Counted from the first letter of the stretch, positions 53,483 to 62,999 are shown. The stretch is 64,000 nt of DNA from Bacillus_AB infantis_C (GCF_050107595.1 NZ_JBNILH010000002.1:62001-126000), one strand, 5' to 3'. Program-made: numbers and translations. Notes: generated from the sequence alone by a model not told the origin.

Positions 53483-53742
53483 GGCTTTAAATTACATCAA
53501 AAAAGAGAACAGCAAAATTTTAGAAATATAGTTGCAGGTGATGTAAAAAGCCAAGTTGTAAAAACGATCTATTTCGGAATGTGAAGTATCACTTTACCCC
53601 TTTTTCTCATTAACGTATTTATCTTGTAATAATAATACAACATTTTGACAACAATTACTATTACAAATTTTCTATATATTCATTAATTCTACTAAAATTA
53701 AAAAATATTAGATTTCACGTGTAACAGGAAAGAGGAAAGGGA
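53483..53742. other. A/T-rich gap without a recognised gene
   Basis: This A/T-rich stretch precedes the glycoside hydrolase gene. A TTGACA lies near 53645, but I find no -10 at proper spacing. No stable hairpin is obvious. Confidence 0.6.
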
Positions 53743-53799
53743 ATGAGTACCATGTTGTTGCTTTTTACATATGTAAATGAAAGCAGGCTGCCTTTATAA
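53743..53799 (+). CDS. Possible 18-codon leader peptide
   Basis: ATG follows GAGGAAAGGGA and encodes MSTMLLLFTYVNESRLPL before TAA, ending 30 bases before the next gene. It contains a 14-base palindrome TTTACATATGTAAA (53764-53777) in the DNA. Short and unsupported by homology; listed because of its ribosome site. Confidence 0.25.
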   Translation: MSTMLLLFTYVNESRLPL

Positions 53800-53829
53800 T
53801 GAATTTAAAAGGATAGAAGGGAGAAGAAT

Positions 53830-55029
53830 ATGAAGGCTTTAAAATTGACTGCGGCTGCAGCTGCTTTGTCTTCACTCATCACCATACATGCCAGTGCTGA
53901 AGAGAGTGAAATGCTGTCCAACAGCTCTATGCCCGTAAGAGAATACATAGAATTGAAAAAAGAACTGCCAGCAGCCATGGCACGATTTAAATATGATTCA
54001 GGCTACACATTTGAATATCCTGATGCTGTAAGGGGAGTCTATGTCACCGGACATTCTGCCGGAGGAGAAAAATTTAATAAGTTAGTAGACCTGATGGATA
54101 AAACCGACTTAAATGCCATGGTCATCGATATAAAGGATGACTGGGGCAATCTTACTTATATCCCTGAAGGAGAATCGCCTTACAGCTCCATCGGCAAACC
54201 CTACATAAAAGACCCTGCGAAGGTTCTGAAAACGATGGAGGAGAAGAAGATTTATCCTATTGCCCGTGTGGTTGTCTTTAAAGACAGCGTATTGGCCAAT
54301 GCCAAGCCGGAATGGTCCTATAAGGATGGGAATAAGGTCTGGTCAAATGGCAGAGGAGAATCATTCGTAAATCCATTCCTGAAAGAGGTATGGGATTATA
54401 ATGTCGGAATTGCCATTGAAGCTGCTAAGATGGGCTTCCAGGAAATTCAGTTTGATTATGTCCGTTTTCCTGAAGGGTTTGAAAAACGTGAAGACACTTT
54501 AACCTATTCAACTGGAAAGTATGATGGCGCTGAAGACAATGTGCAAAAAAGGGTTCAGGCTGTCACAGACTTTGTAGCCTATGCACGGGAACAGCTTGAG
54601 CCATATGATGTCCAGGTTTCCGTTGATATTTTTGGCTACAGCGCAACACTGCCGGAAGCACCGGGGATCGGCCAGAATTTCTCTAAAATATCCTCCAATG
54701 TCGATGTGATTTCTTCAATGATATATCCGAGTCACTGGACATCCTATTTCGGGATCAGCAAGCCCGATCTGGAGCCATATAAGCTTGTGGCTGAATATTC
54801 TAAGCTAGAAAAGAAGAAGCTTGCAGAGCTGGAAGAAGCACCTGTATCAAGGCCATGGCTCCAGGACTTCACGGCTTCGTGGCTGGGGGCAGGGAATTAC
54901 AAGGCATACGGCAAGCAAGAGGTAGAAGCCCAGATCAAGGCCCTTAAAGACCAGGGAATCAATGAATATCTCCTTTGGAATGCAGGCAATTCCTACACAG
55001 AAGGCGTTGACTATACACCAGGGGAATAA
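53830..55029 (+). CDS. Secreted glycoside-hydrolase-like protein (DUF4015)
   Basis: A 399-residue protein with a signal peptide (about residues 1-23, ending near HASAEE). The main domain (about 58-385) matches the DUF4015 putative glycoside hydrolase family, a TIM barrel: GVYVTGHSAGG near 69, MVIDIKDDWGNLTY near 97, EIQFDYVRFPEGFEKR near 213, SVDIFGYSA near 267. Acidic residues at strand ends (DIKDD, QFDYVRFPE) are plausible catalytic groups. The substrate is unknown, perhaps a wall or exopolysaccharide sugar chain. Confidence 0.85.
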   Translation: MKALKLTAAAAALSSLITIHASAEESEMLSNSSMPVREYIELKKELPAAMARFKYDSGYTFEYPDAVRGVYVTGHSAGGEKFNKLVDLMDKTDLNAMVIDIKDDWGNLTYIPEGESPYSSIGKPYIKDPAKVLKTMEEKKIYPIARVVVFKDSVLANAKPEWSYKDGNKVWSNGRGESFVNPFLKEVWDYNVGIAIEAAKMGFQEIQFDYVRFPEGFEKREDTLTYSTGKYDGAEDNVQKRVQAVTDFVAYAREQLEPYDVQVSVDIFGYSATLPEAPGIGQNFSKISSNVDVISSMIYPSHWTSYFGISKPDLEPYKLVAEYSKLEKKKLAELEEAPVSRPWLQDFTASWLGAGNYKAYGKQEVEAQIKALKDQGINEYLLWNAGNSYTEGVDYTPGE

Positions 55030-55034
55030 CTAGA

Positions 55035-55069
55035 GAGAAGCCGGGCAAATTAGCCCGGCTTCATCTCTG
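55035..55069 (+). terminator. Terminator after the DUF4015 gene
   Basis: GAAGCCGGGC / GCCCGGCTTC, 10-bp stem with a 6-base loop; the following tract (ATCTCTGTT) is only moderately T-rich. Confidence 0.75.
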
Positions 55070-55194
55070 TTCAACGGAACGGCCTTTTTACAGGATAAGG
55101 CCGCATATGAATGAATGTTGTTTTCCAAAGAGCGTTTACAACAGGCTGTTATTTGACACAGGATCTGTATGCGGTATCATAGTATATGGCAGGA

Positions 55195-55383
55195 TCAATT
55201 TTGCTTTCTGCCGCCTACATTTTTCCACCCAGTCTGCACCTTTGCGGATTGATCCACAAATTCGGATTTTCGTTTACCGCCGAACAGCTTCTCGCCGATT
55301 CCATTCGCTGCAACTCCAATTATAGCAGTAATTCCAATCACGAGCAGGGCAACAATCGATAAATCCGCAGCAAATTCAATCAT
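55195..55383 (-). CDS. Small single-segment membrane protein
   Basis: A 62-residue protein with one membrane helix (about residues 6-28) and a basic, polar C-terminus (GEKLFGGKRKSEFVDQ). ATG at 55383 has GGAGG 7 bases upstream; the longer upstream frame is not needed. Not recognised. It is antisense to its neighbours and monocistronic. Confidence 0.6.
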   Translation of the reverse strand: MIEFAADLSIVALLVIGITAIIGVAANGIGEKLFGGKRKSEFVDQSAKVQTGWKNVGGRKQN

Positions 55384-55643
55384 ATAAACCTCCATCTTTC
55401 TTTTCACAGCGGCGCTGAGAATGATTTGTATTGCCAAATGCCAGTGTCCCTTTCTATTTATTGTAAAAGAACGGCAGTTATTAGAAAAGGTTTATTGTAT
55501 AAATACTTTGCAATTCGGCAAATTATTAGTGTATTTTTCGTGTGCGATTCCAGAGCGGGGCAATTAAGCTCTGCAACAGCCGGAGAGTGTGGAGAAAGAT
55601 GGATGCTTATCGGACTGGACTATTAAATAAAAGGAGCTAAAAT

Positions 55644-56219
55644 ATGCATTGGTATGAAAAATTGAATCAATATTTCCCTATTGAAGAAATGAAGTCCCGC
55701 GAGCATATGGAAACATTGCTTAAGGAACGCGCTGAAATCTATCACAAGGACGAAGGAGATAACCATGTTCTGATGTATGTAGAACTGGATAACTTCGTCT
55801 TCATCGACTACCTGTTTGTTTCGAAGGCAGCCAGGGGACAGGGGCTGGGCCATAAACTCCTTGATAAGCTTAAGAAAAAGGAAAAGCCGATCATCCTTGA
55901 AGTAGAACCTGTCAATTATGAAGACACCGACACGGAAAAAAGGCTCAAATTTTACAAGCGGGAAGGCTTTGAGCATGCCCAGTCAATCGGATACAGAAGG
56001 CGTTCGCTGGCAACAAAGGAAATCAACAGCATGGAAATCCTTTATTGGGCCCCTGGCAATGAATCGGAAGAACTGATCTACGACAGCATGAAGCAGACGT
56101 ATGAGCTGGTCCATACGTATAAAGATGCACATTTCTACGGAGAATCCTACCAGCCGGTAGAGGAAGTACTGACGTTCGAAGAAGATAAAAGTTCTGAAGA
56201 TGTTCTGAAAGGGCTCTAG
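55644..56219 (+). CDS. yjbC: GNAT-type acetyltransferase YjbC
   Basis: A 191-residue protein with a GNAT domain (about residues 30-130): FIDYLFVSKAARGQGLGHKLLD near 53 is the acetyl-CoA motif, and RLKFYKREGFEHA near 97 follows. The acceptor is unknown. It lies upstream of spx as in B. subtilis, where the two can be cotranscribed, but here a terminator and 430 bases separate them. AAAAGGAG precedes the ATG. Confidence 0.9.
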   Translation: MHWYEKLNQYFPIEEMKSREHMETLLKERAEIYHKDEGDNHVLMYVELDNFVFIDYLFVSKAARGQGLGHKLLDKLKKKEKPIILEVEPVNYEDTDTEKRLKFYKREGFEHAQSIGYRRRSLATKEINSMEILYWAPGNESEELIYDSMKQTYELVHTYKDAHFYGESYQPVEEVLTFEEDKSSEDVLKGL

Positions 56220-56221
56220 GA

Positions 56222-56259
56222 AAAATGCTGCTATTTTTGATAGCAGCATTTTCATTTTC
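56222..56259 (+). terminator. Terminator after yjbC
   Basis: AATGCTGCTA / TAGCAGCATT, 10-bp stem with a 7-base loop, then TTCATTTTC; it starts 3 bases past the stop. Confidence 0.88.
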
Positions 56260-56406
56260 ATAAATTAATTGAGAATTAAAAATAAGGTTTACTGCCTGAA
56301 GAGTATGGGTATAAAACATATAAAGGTCATTTGCGGCATCGGGCCATTAAAAGTTCTACATAATTATGGCCATCAAGCAGGGAAAGATAGAATCTATTAA
56401 AATTTT

Positions 56407-56432
56407 TGAAACTTTTATCTCTCTCGTACGTC
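56407..56432 (+). promoter_or_regulatory. ECF-sigma (SigM/SigW/SigX-type) promoter upstream of spx
   Basis: TGAAAC (56407-56412), 16-base spacer, CGTC (56429-56432). Both elements match the extracytoplasmic-function sigma consensus of Bacillus. Its transcript would have a leader of about 210 bases before spx. In B. subtilis the yjbC-spx region is induced by cell-wall stress through SigM. Confidence 0.75.
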
Positions 56433-56651
56433 TTATATAGTAGAATGCTTTAGAAAAATGAACTGTAGAACCTTTGCATAAGTCTTTTAGCATATTTCTA
56501 AAAAGGTATACCAAATGCATCTTTAATGGTGTATAATAATTAATATAAATTACTAATTTAAAGTAATTTTAATTAAGGGTTCATATTTTCTGAGTATAAT
56601 TCTTGTAAAAGATCTTTATATATGTCTAATTAAGGAGTGTGAATTTGTAAA

Positions 56652-57047
56652 ATGGTCACATTATACACTTCACCAAGTTGCACATCTTGCAGGAAAGCGA
56701 AATCATGGCTTGAAGAGCATGAAATAGGCTATAAAGAGCGGAATATTTTTTCCGAACCCCTTTCAATTGATGAAATTAAGGAAATCCTCCGTATGACGGA
56801 AGATGGTACGGATGAAATTATCTCTACGAGATCAAAGACGTTCCAAAAACTTGACGTAAACCTCGAAACCATGCCGCTTCAAGAGCTGTTTGAATTAATT
56901 AAGGATAACCCGGGCCTGCTCCGCCGTCCAATCATTATTGACGAAAAGCGCCTTCAGGTTGGCTATAATGAAGATGAAATCAGAAGATTCCTTCCGCGTA
57001 AAGTGCGTACGTATCAGCTGCGGGAAGCACAGCGTATGGTTAACTGA
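56652..57047 (+). CDS. spx: Redox-responsive transcription regulator Spx
   Basis: A 131-residue ArsC-like protein that binds the RNA polymerase alpha subunit and reprograms transcription under thiol stress. The redox switch C10-x-x-C13 is present (SPSCTSCRK), and RRPIIIDEKRLQVGY lies near 91. It is a ClpXP substrate through the adaptor YjbH. The region upstream has the ECF promoter at 56407 and a PerR-like A/T dyad (56531-56545, three mismatches). AAGGAG lies 18 bases before the ATG, so spacing is long. A terminator follows. Confidence 0.97.
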   Translation: MVTLYTSPSCTSCRKAKSWLEEHEIGYKERNIFSEPLSIDEIKEILRMTEDGTDEIISTRSKTFQKLDVNLETMPLQELFELIKDNPGLLRRPIIIDEKRLQVGYNEDEIRRFLPRKVRTYQLREAQRMVN

Positions 57048-57053
57048 TGAATC

Positions 57054-57090
57054 AGCCTTTTATCTCTTTGAGATAAGGGGCTTTTTATTT
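57054..57090 (+). terminator. Intrinsic terminator after spx
   Basis: AGCCTTTTATCTC pairs with GATAAGGGGCT (G-U pairs) around TTTGA, then TTTTTATTTT. Confidence 0.82.
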
Positions 57091-57412
57091 TGCGTTTTTT
57101 ATTCTTTTTCCCCTGATTAATGTATACATGACCCACACTGGCTTATCGGCAAGCTCAGTTGTTTGTACACAACTAAAATTTTTGGTAAGATTAAATGTAC
57201 TAAAATGAAGCATATAGGCATACAATGGTTTTTTGAAACCTGCTTCGTTTTAATTCCCTTTATCCCCTTTTTGTCATAAAATAGGAGTATAAGGCAACAA
57301 TACAGTTACCTTCCTAGAAAGATTAAAGCCAACTTTATTGGGTAAAGGATATAAACAACATCTTATGGGGGTATTTAGTCCCTTCAACAATCGCCGGAAG
57401 GGAGAGTTCTGA
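57091..57412. promoter_or_regulatory. mecA upstream region with an 18-bp dyad
   Basis: AGTTGT-N6-ACAACT (57157-57174) is a clean dyad; otherwise the stretch is A/T-rich with no coding frame. It must hold the mecA promoter, but I see no convincing -35/-10 pair. A GGAAGGGAG ribosome site ends it. Confidence 0.45.
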
Positions 57413-58081
57413 ATGGAAATTGAACGGATTAATGATAATACTGTAAAGTTTTACATTTCTTATATTGATATAGAAGAGAGAGGCTTCGACCGGGATGAAA
57501 TCTGGTATAACAGGGAGCGGAGCGAGGAACTCTTTTGGGAAATGATGGACGAAGTGCATCAGGAAGAAGAGTTCATGGTGGAAGGGCCTTTATGGATTCA
57601 GGTACAAGCTTTGGATAAAGGGCTTGAGGTGCTTGTCACCAAGGCGCAGCTTTCCAAAGACGGCCAGAAATTCGAACTTCCCGTTCCTGAGGATAAGCTG
57701 AAAGATCTGCCTGTTGAAGAGAGGATCGAGGATTTGCTGGATCAGCATTTCACAAAGCATGAAGATGAAGAAGACTCTTCTTATGAAGATAATCTTGAGT
57801 TTCTTCTGAAATTCGATGATTTTGAGGATATCATTTCCCTTTCCAAAACCTCCAGCCTTGATTCCTTGGCGACAAAGCTTTATTCATTTGAAAATAAATT
57901 TTATCTGTATGTTGAATTTCCTGACGAGGAAGATTTTGACGAAGAGCAGATTGATAATGCTTTGAGCATCCTGCTTGAGTTCGGGCATGAAACCCAGACG
58001 ACGATCCACCGGATTGAAGAATACGGCAAGCTTATCATAGCTGAGGATGTATTCGGTGAGCTCAGGAAGTATTTTGATTAA
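57413..58081 (+). CDS. mecA: ClpC adaptor protein MecA
   Basis: A 222-residue adaptor. The N-terminal substrate-recognition domain (about 1-85; MEIERINDNTVKFYISYIDI at the start) is joined by an acidic linker (about 105-130, EDEEDSSYEDN) to the C-terminal ClpC-binding domain (about 140-222). In B. subtilis MecA delivers ComK and ComS to ClpCP and so restrains competence; it also restrains other processes. Its promoter region carries an 18-bp dyad. Confidence 0.96.
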   Translation: MEIERINDNTVKFYISYIDIEERGFDRDEIWYNRERSEELFWEMMDEVHQEEEFMVEGPLWIQVQALDKGLEVLVTKAQLSKDGQKFELPVPEDKLKDLPVEERIEDLLDQHFTKHEDEEDSSYEDNLEFLLKFDDFEDIISLSKTSSLDSLATKLYSFENKFYLYVEFPDEEDFDEEQIDNALSILLEFGHETQTTIHRIEEYGKLIIAEDVFGELRKYFD

Positions 58082-58085
58082 ACAA

Positions 58086-58119
58086 TGCCGATTTCTGAAT
58101 GAAATCGGTGTTTTCTTTG
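58086..58119 (+). terminator. Intrinsic terminator after mecA
   Basis: CCGATTTC / GAAATCGG with a 5-base loop, then TGTTTTCTTT. Confidence 0.85.
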
Positions 58120-58168
58120 TATATAGAAGGCAGCATGATTTTGCCGGTTGGGACAGGTGACAGCAATA

Positions 58169-59686
58169 ATGAAAAACGCCGTTAGGATTACCATATTCAG
58201 CGGATCCCTGATCTTACTACTTTTCGCAATCAATAAATTTTTTCCGGTCAATGGCGGCTTTCTGGGCTACTTCAGCCTATTGGTAACTTTATCCGTCATT
58301 TTTATTGGGTTCATCATTTTCCTTGAAAATCGACACCCCTCACAGACTTTGACCTGGCTGGTGGTTTTAGGGGGGTTTCCCCTGCTCGGCTTTATTTTTT
58401 ACCTCCTTTTTGGTCGGAACTACCGGAAAGAAAAGATGTTTCGGAAAAAATACTTTTTGGATAAAGAAGCTTTCAGGAAAGTGCAGGAAAACCATGGGAG
58501 AAATTATGCTGAAAAAGTACGGCAGATGGGAGAGCATCAAAGGAAGCTTTTCCGTTTGGCTCATGAAATCGGGAACAGCCCTATCTCCTTTGCCACAAGC
58601 ACAAGAATTCTTACAAATGGAGAAGAAACCTTTAATCAGATCCTGGGAGCTCTCAGGAGTGCCACCCATCATATCCATATGGAATATTATATTGTCCGGC
58701 ATGATCAAATCGGGATGGAGATTAAAGAAATACTCATGCAAAAAGCGAGGGAAGGGGTTAAAGTAAAATTTTTGTATGATGCGGTGGGCTCCTGGAAAAT
58801 GTCCAAGAAGTATATTCGCGATTTAAGGTCATCAGGGGTGGAGACAGTTGCATTTGGGCCAGTAAAAATGCCGCTGCTGAACAGCAAGTTCAACTTCCGC
58901 AATCACCGTAAGATCATTGTCATTGACGGCAATACAGGTTTTATGGGCGGCCTTAATATTGGTGATGAGTATCTGGGGCGCAATCCTCATTTTGGTTTTT
59001 GGCGCGATACCCATCTGATGCTCCAGGGGGAAGCGGTTCGTACACTGCAGCTCATATTTCTGCAGGACTGGTATTATATGACCAATGACAGCTTTTTGAC
59101 AGCTGAATATCTGACACCGGTTCCCGAAGAAAACAATCATGGCGGGGTACAGCTGATTGCCGGGGGACCGGATAATGAATGGAGTGTCATTAAGAATATC
59201 TTCTTCTCGATGATTACTTCTGCGAAAGAATCGGTATGGATTGCCTCTCCTTACTTTATCCCTGATGAAGATATATTCACCGCCATCAAAGTGGCTGCGC
59301 TGAGCGGGGTTGATGTCCGCCTGCTGGTGCCGCATCGTCCGGATAAGCGTATTGTTTTCCATGCATCAAGATCCTATTTTCCTGAGTTGCTTGACGCAGG
59401 TGTGAAGATTTATGAGTATCAAAAGGGCTTTATGCACAGCAAGATTGTAATTGTCGACAATGAGCTGGCTTCTATCGGTACATCAAATATGGATATGAGG
59501 AGCTTTCATCTGAATTTTGAAGTCAATGCTTTCCTGTTTAAAACTCACAGTACACAAAAACTTGCTTCTGAATATCTGCTTGACCTTAATGATTCCCAGG
59601 AAATGACAAGAGCTTTATTCGGCAAGAGGCATATTGGGTACAGGCTGCTGGAATCAACTGCCCGCCTGTTGTCACCTCTGCTTTAG
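58169..59686 (+). CDS. cls: Cardiolipin synthase
   Basis: A 505-residue phospholipase-D-superfamily enzyme joining two phosphatidylglycerols. Two or three N-terminal membrane segments (about 5-25, 30-53 and 60-80) are followed by two HKD motifs: H246 in NHRKIIVIDGNTGF and H423 in MHSKIVIVDNELASIG. ATG at 58169 with AGGTGA upstream is preferred to a TTG seven codons earlier. It stands between mecA and coiA, which is not its place in B. subtilis. Confidence 0.94.
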   Translation: MKNAVRITIFSGSLILLLFAINKFFPVNGGFLGYFSLLVTLSVIFIGFIIFLENRHPSQTLTWLVVLGGFPLLGFIFYLLFGRNYRKEKMFRKKYFLDKEAFRKVQENHGRNYAEKVRQMGEHQRKLFRLAHEIGNSPISFATSTRILTNGEETFNQILGALRSATHHIHMEYYIVRHDQIGMEIKEILMQKAREGVKVKFLYDAVGSWKMSKKYIRDLRSSGVETVAFGPVKMPLLNSKFNFRNHRKIIVIDGNTGFMGGLNIGDEYLGRNPHFGFWRDTHLMLQGEAVRTLQLIFLQDWYYMTNDSFLTAEYLTPVPEENNHGGVQLIAGGPDNEWSVIKNIFFSMITSAKESVWIASPYFIPDEDIFTAIKVAALSGVDVRLLVPHRPDKRIVFHASRSYFPELLDAGVKIYEYQKGFMHSKIVIVDNELASIGTSNMDMRSFHLNFEVNAFLFKTHSTQKLASEYLLDLNDSQEMTRALFGKRHIGYRLLESTARLLSPLL

Positions 59687-59711
59687 GTTTTTAGCCGCTA
59701 ACATATGAGGA

Positions 59712-59742
59712 GAATGCCGCAGCAGCTGCTGCGGCATTTTTC
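59712..59742 (+). terminator. Intrinsic terminator after cls
   Basis: AATGCCGCAGCAG / CTGCTGCGGCATT is a perfect 13-bp palindrome followed by TTTTC. Confidence 0.92.
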
Positions 59743-59820
59743 TATGAAGGGATGATCCCTGGCAGGATATCCATTTCAAACAGCGAATTAGTAATAATGA
59801 AAAAGAAAGGAGGCGAAACT

Positions 59821-61065
59821 ATGCTGACAGCAATCCGTAAATCAGGCCAGTATATCAATACTGCTGACTTCACGGACAGGGATTCGCTGCGTAATCTCAA
59901 AGTAAAGGAGGGCAGCTTCTATTGTCCCGTCTGCAGGAAAAAGGTAATGCTGAAGGTGGGCAGGCGGAAGATTCCCCACTTTGCCCATTATAAGGAACAT
60001 TCCTGCGAAGCATCCTTTGAAAATGAATCAGAGTACCATCTGAAGGGAAAGCTTGATATTTACCGGTGGCTGATGGCCAATAATGTGCATGCCAGGCTGG
60101 AAACTTATATAAAAAGCATCAAACAGCGCCCTGATGTCTGCTTTGTTTACGGTGGAAAGAAATTTGCCGTTGAATTTCAGTGCTCTCCTATTTCGGAAAC
60201 GCTGTTTGCCAGCAGGACAAGGGCTTACAGAGAGGCGGGCTTCACGCCAATCTGGATACTGGGGGGAAAAGAGATCAGGCGGACCTCAGCCAGAAAAGCA
60301 AGCTTCTCTGAGTTCCATTATTCTTTTGTCAATCGTTCATCAGATATTCCATATCACTTGCTTTCATACTGCCCCGATGCACAGAGTTTTATTTTCCTCT
60401 CCAATATCTGCCCGCTCACGACCCGTAATGCCCTGACAGACTTCTCTGTCATACCGCTGCATGAAATGAAACTTCCAAGTCTAATAACTCCCCAATGGAT
60501 TGTCCGTTTTCCGCCGGCAGGCTGGCATAAGGAAATCTCCAGGCTGCTGCAAACTTATACGCTGACTCCCAACACATTCAAACATCCCTTCTATTTGGCC
60601 ATATATCAAGCTGGACTAAATATCTCACTGCTTCCGCCGCATATCGGCATTCCTGTCCGCCATTCTCCATGGATTTCGACACCTCCGCTTGTCTGGCAGG
60701 GGTATCTGCATACTGACTGTTTCATAGGCCTGGAACCCGGAGGAAAGGTGACTGAGAATGAAATCCTGCAGTCACTGAAGCGGCGGATAGGGGCTGGCGA
60801 TGTGAAAGTCAGGATGCTCCCCCTTGCAGAAGGAGAATACACCATGGCTATCACAGAATATTTAAGCCATTTGTCATCCTCCGGTATCCTTCAGTTTGAA
60901 GGAGGAGGGAAGTACAGGCTCGCACAGGAGTGGACAGTCCCTAAGACAATGAGTGAAGCCGGACTACTGAGGATGCGCTTTTATACAGGAATGGAGAGAG
61001 CGGAAGACACTCGCATCCCAAATGAAATGGGGAATAATGAAAACAGCATCACTGACATACAATAA
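59821..61065 (+). CDS. coiA: Competence protein CoiA
   Basis: A 414-residue protein needed for recombination of incoming DNA in competent cells. The N-terminal region has a zinc-ribbon-like CPVC (C35, C38) and HFAHYKEHSCEA near 55. A nuclease-like core follows (RPDVCFVYGGKKFAVEFQCS near 104; D and E-x-Q type). The C-terminal part is poorly conserved. ATG at 59821 with AAAGGAGG upstream is used; the frame extends 23 codons earlier without a site. It lies next to pepF as in B. subtilis. Confidence 0.92.
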   Translation: MLTAIRKSGQYINTADFTDRDSLRNLKVKEGSFYCPVCRKKVMLKVGRRKIPHFAHYKEHSCEASFENESEYHLKGKLDIYRWLMANNVHARLETYIKSIKQRPDVCFVYGGKKFAVEFQCSPISETLFASRTRAYREAGFTPIWILGGKEIRRTSARKASFSEFHYSFVNRSSDIPYHLLSYCPDAQSFIFLSNICPLTTRNALTDFSVIPLHEMKLPSLITPQWIVRFPPAGWHKEISRLLQTYTLTPNTFKHPFYLAIYQAGLNISLLPPHIGIPVRHSPWISTPPLVWQGYLHTDCFIGLEPGGKVTENEILQSLKRRIGAGDVKVRMLPLAEGEYTMAITEYLSHLSSSGILQFEGGGKYRLAQEWTVPKTMSEAGLLRMRFYTGMERAEDTRIPNEMGNNENSITDIQ

Positions 61066-61169
61066 GGGGAGATTTATAATAAAGAAGGAATTTCCCTTTA
61101 AAGGTAGAAATAACTAGTAAACCGATTTTTTATTCGGACCACGAAATAAATGAAATGGAGGATATAGAC

Positions 61170-62999
61170 ATGGCAAATGAAACTGCAGTAAAGAAATTGC
61201 CTTCAAGAAGTGAAATAAAGACCGAAGACACATGGAGGCTTGAAGATATTTTTTCAAATGACGATGCCTGGGAAAAAGAATTCAAGGAAGTTAAGCAGCT
61301 GCTTCCTGAAGCAGGCGGGTTCCAGGGCAAATTGGGGGACAGTGCAGACAAGTTATATGAAGCCCTTCAATACCAGGATCATCTGCTTGAAAGGCTGGGC
61401 AGGCTCTACTCATATGCCCATATGAGATATGACCAGGATACGACCAATTCCTTTTATCAGGGACTGGATGACCGCATTAAAAATCTCTATTCTCAGGCAG
61501 CGAGCAGCCTGGCCTATATTGTGCCCGAGATCCTGGCAATTGATGAAGAGAAAATCAGCAGCTTCCTAAACGAAAAAGAAGAGCTGAAGCTATATGAGCA
61601 TTCTTTGGAGGAAATTAATCTTCAAAGGCCGCATGTATTATCTGCAGAAGCAGAAGCCCTGCTTGCTCAGGCTTCAGAAGTCCTTGATGCACCAGGGAAC
61701 ACGTTTGGCATGCTGAATAATGCCGATCTTGAATTTCCATCCATTAAAGATGAGAACGGGGAAGAAGTCGAGGTTACGCATGGCCGCTATATCCGTTTCC
61801 TGGAGAGCGACGACCAGCGTGTCCGCAGGGATGCCTTCAAAGCGGTGTATGATACTTACGGAAAGTTCAAAAATACTTTTTCGAGCACCTTGAGCAGCAA
61901 TGTCAAAAAAGACAATTTCTATGCCCGTGTCAGGAATTACGATTCTGCGCGCCACGCTGCACTTTCGGATAATAATATCCCTGAAAGCGTCTATGAAAAT
62001 CTGGTCAATACGGTCAACGACAACCTCCATCTTCTCCACCGCTACATTAAGCTGAGAAAAGAGGTCCTGGGCCTTGAAAAGCTTCATATGTATGATCTCT
62101 TCACACCGCTTGTCAAAGATGTGAAGATGGAAATTCCATATGATGAAGCGAAGGATTATGTTTTAAAAGGGCTGGAGCCGCTGGGAGAGGAATATCTTTC
62201 CGTATTAAAGGAAGGGTTTGAAAACCGCTGGGTCGATGTCCATGAGAATAAAGGAAAAAGAAGCGGGGCTTACTCTTCAGGTGCATATGGCACAAATCCA
62301 TATATTCTGATGAACTGGCAGGACAATGTGAATAATCTGTTCACCCTTGCGCATGAATTCGGGCATTCTGTCCATAGCTACTATACAAGAAAAACGCAGC
62401 CATATCCTTATGGCAATTATTCAATCTTTGTGGCAGAGGTGGCTTCCACATGCAATGAAGCCCTGCTTAACGACTATCTGCTGAAAACGATCGATGATGA
62501 CCAAAAAAGGCTGTATCTGCTGAACCATTATTTAGAAGGATTCAGGGGCACGGTGTTCCGCCAGACAATGTTCGCGGAATTCGAACATCAGATCCACCAG
62601 AAAGCCCAAAATAATGAGGCGTTGACTGCTGATGCCCTGACCCAGGACTATTATGAGCTGAACAAAAAGTATTTCGGAGAAGAAGATATTATCATCGACG
62701 AGGAAATCGGGCTGGAATGGTCCCGGATCCCTCATTTCTATTACAATTACTATGTTTATCAATATGCTACAGGCTTCAGCGCCGCAACTGCACTAAGCAA
62801 GCAGATCCTCGAGGAAGGCGAGCCGGCTGTTGAAAGGTATATCAACTTCCTGAAAGCAGGAAGCTCGGATTACCCGATCGAAGTGCTGAAAAAAGCGGGT
62901 GTGGACATGACAAGCCCTGCTCCGATAGCAGATGCCTGCAAAGTATTCGAGGAGAAGCTGAATGAAATGGAGGCACTATTGAAGAGGGTTAAGCAGTAA
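61170..62999 (+). CDS. pepF: Oligoendopeptidase F (PepF), M3 family
   Basis: A 609-residue cytoplasmic zinc metallopeptidase cleaving short peptides. HEFGH is at 395-399 (zinc ligands H395 and H399, catalytic E396), with the third ligand in the following SxxxE helix (FVAEVASTCNEALL). It can degrade peptides imported by App and Opp. ATG at 61170 has ATGGAGGATAT upstream. The gene follows coiA by 104 bases and is closed by a terminator. Confidence 0.96.
   Translation: MANETAVKKLPSRSEIKTEDTWRLEDIFSNDDAWEKEFKEVKQLLPEAGGFQGKLGDSADKLYEALQYQDHLLERLGRLYSYAHMRYDQDTTNSFYQGLDDRIKNLYSQAASSLAYIVPEILAIDEEKISSFLNEKEELKLYEHSLEEINLQRPHVLSAEAEALLAQASEVLDAPGNTFGMLNNADLEFPSIKDENGEEVEVTHGRYIRFLESDDQRVRRDAFKAVYDTYGKFKNTFSSTLSSNVKKDNFYARVRNYDSARHAALSDNNIPESVYENLVNTVNDNLHLLHRYIKLRKEVLGLEKLHMYDLFTPLVKDVKMEIPYDEAKDYVLKGLEPLGEEYLSVLKEGFENRWVDVHENKGKRSGAYSSGAYGTNPYILMNWQDNVNNLFTLAHEFGHSVHSYYTRKTQPYPYGNYSIFVAEVASTCNEALLNDYLLKTIDDDQKRLYLLNHYLEGFRGTVFRQTMFAEFEHQIHQKAQNNEALTADALTQDYYELNKKYFGEEDIIIDEEIGLEWSRIPHFYYNYYVYQYATGFSAATALSKQILEEGEPAVERYINFLKAGSSDYPIEVLKKAGVDMTSPAPIADACKVFEEKLNEMEALLKRVKQ

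Noticed and set aside
55107..55325. 72-codon plus-strand frame
   Set aside because: It overlaps the better supported minus-strand gene at 55195-55383 and lacks a ribosome site.
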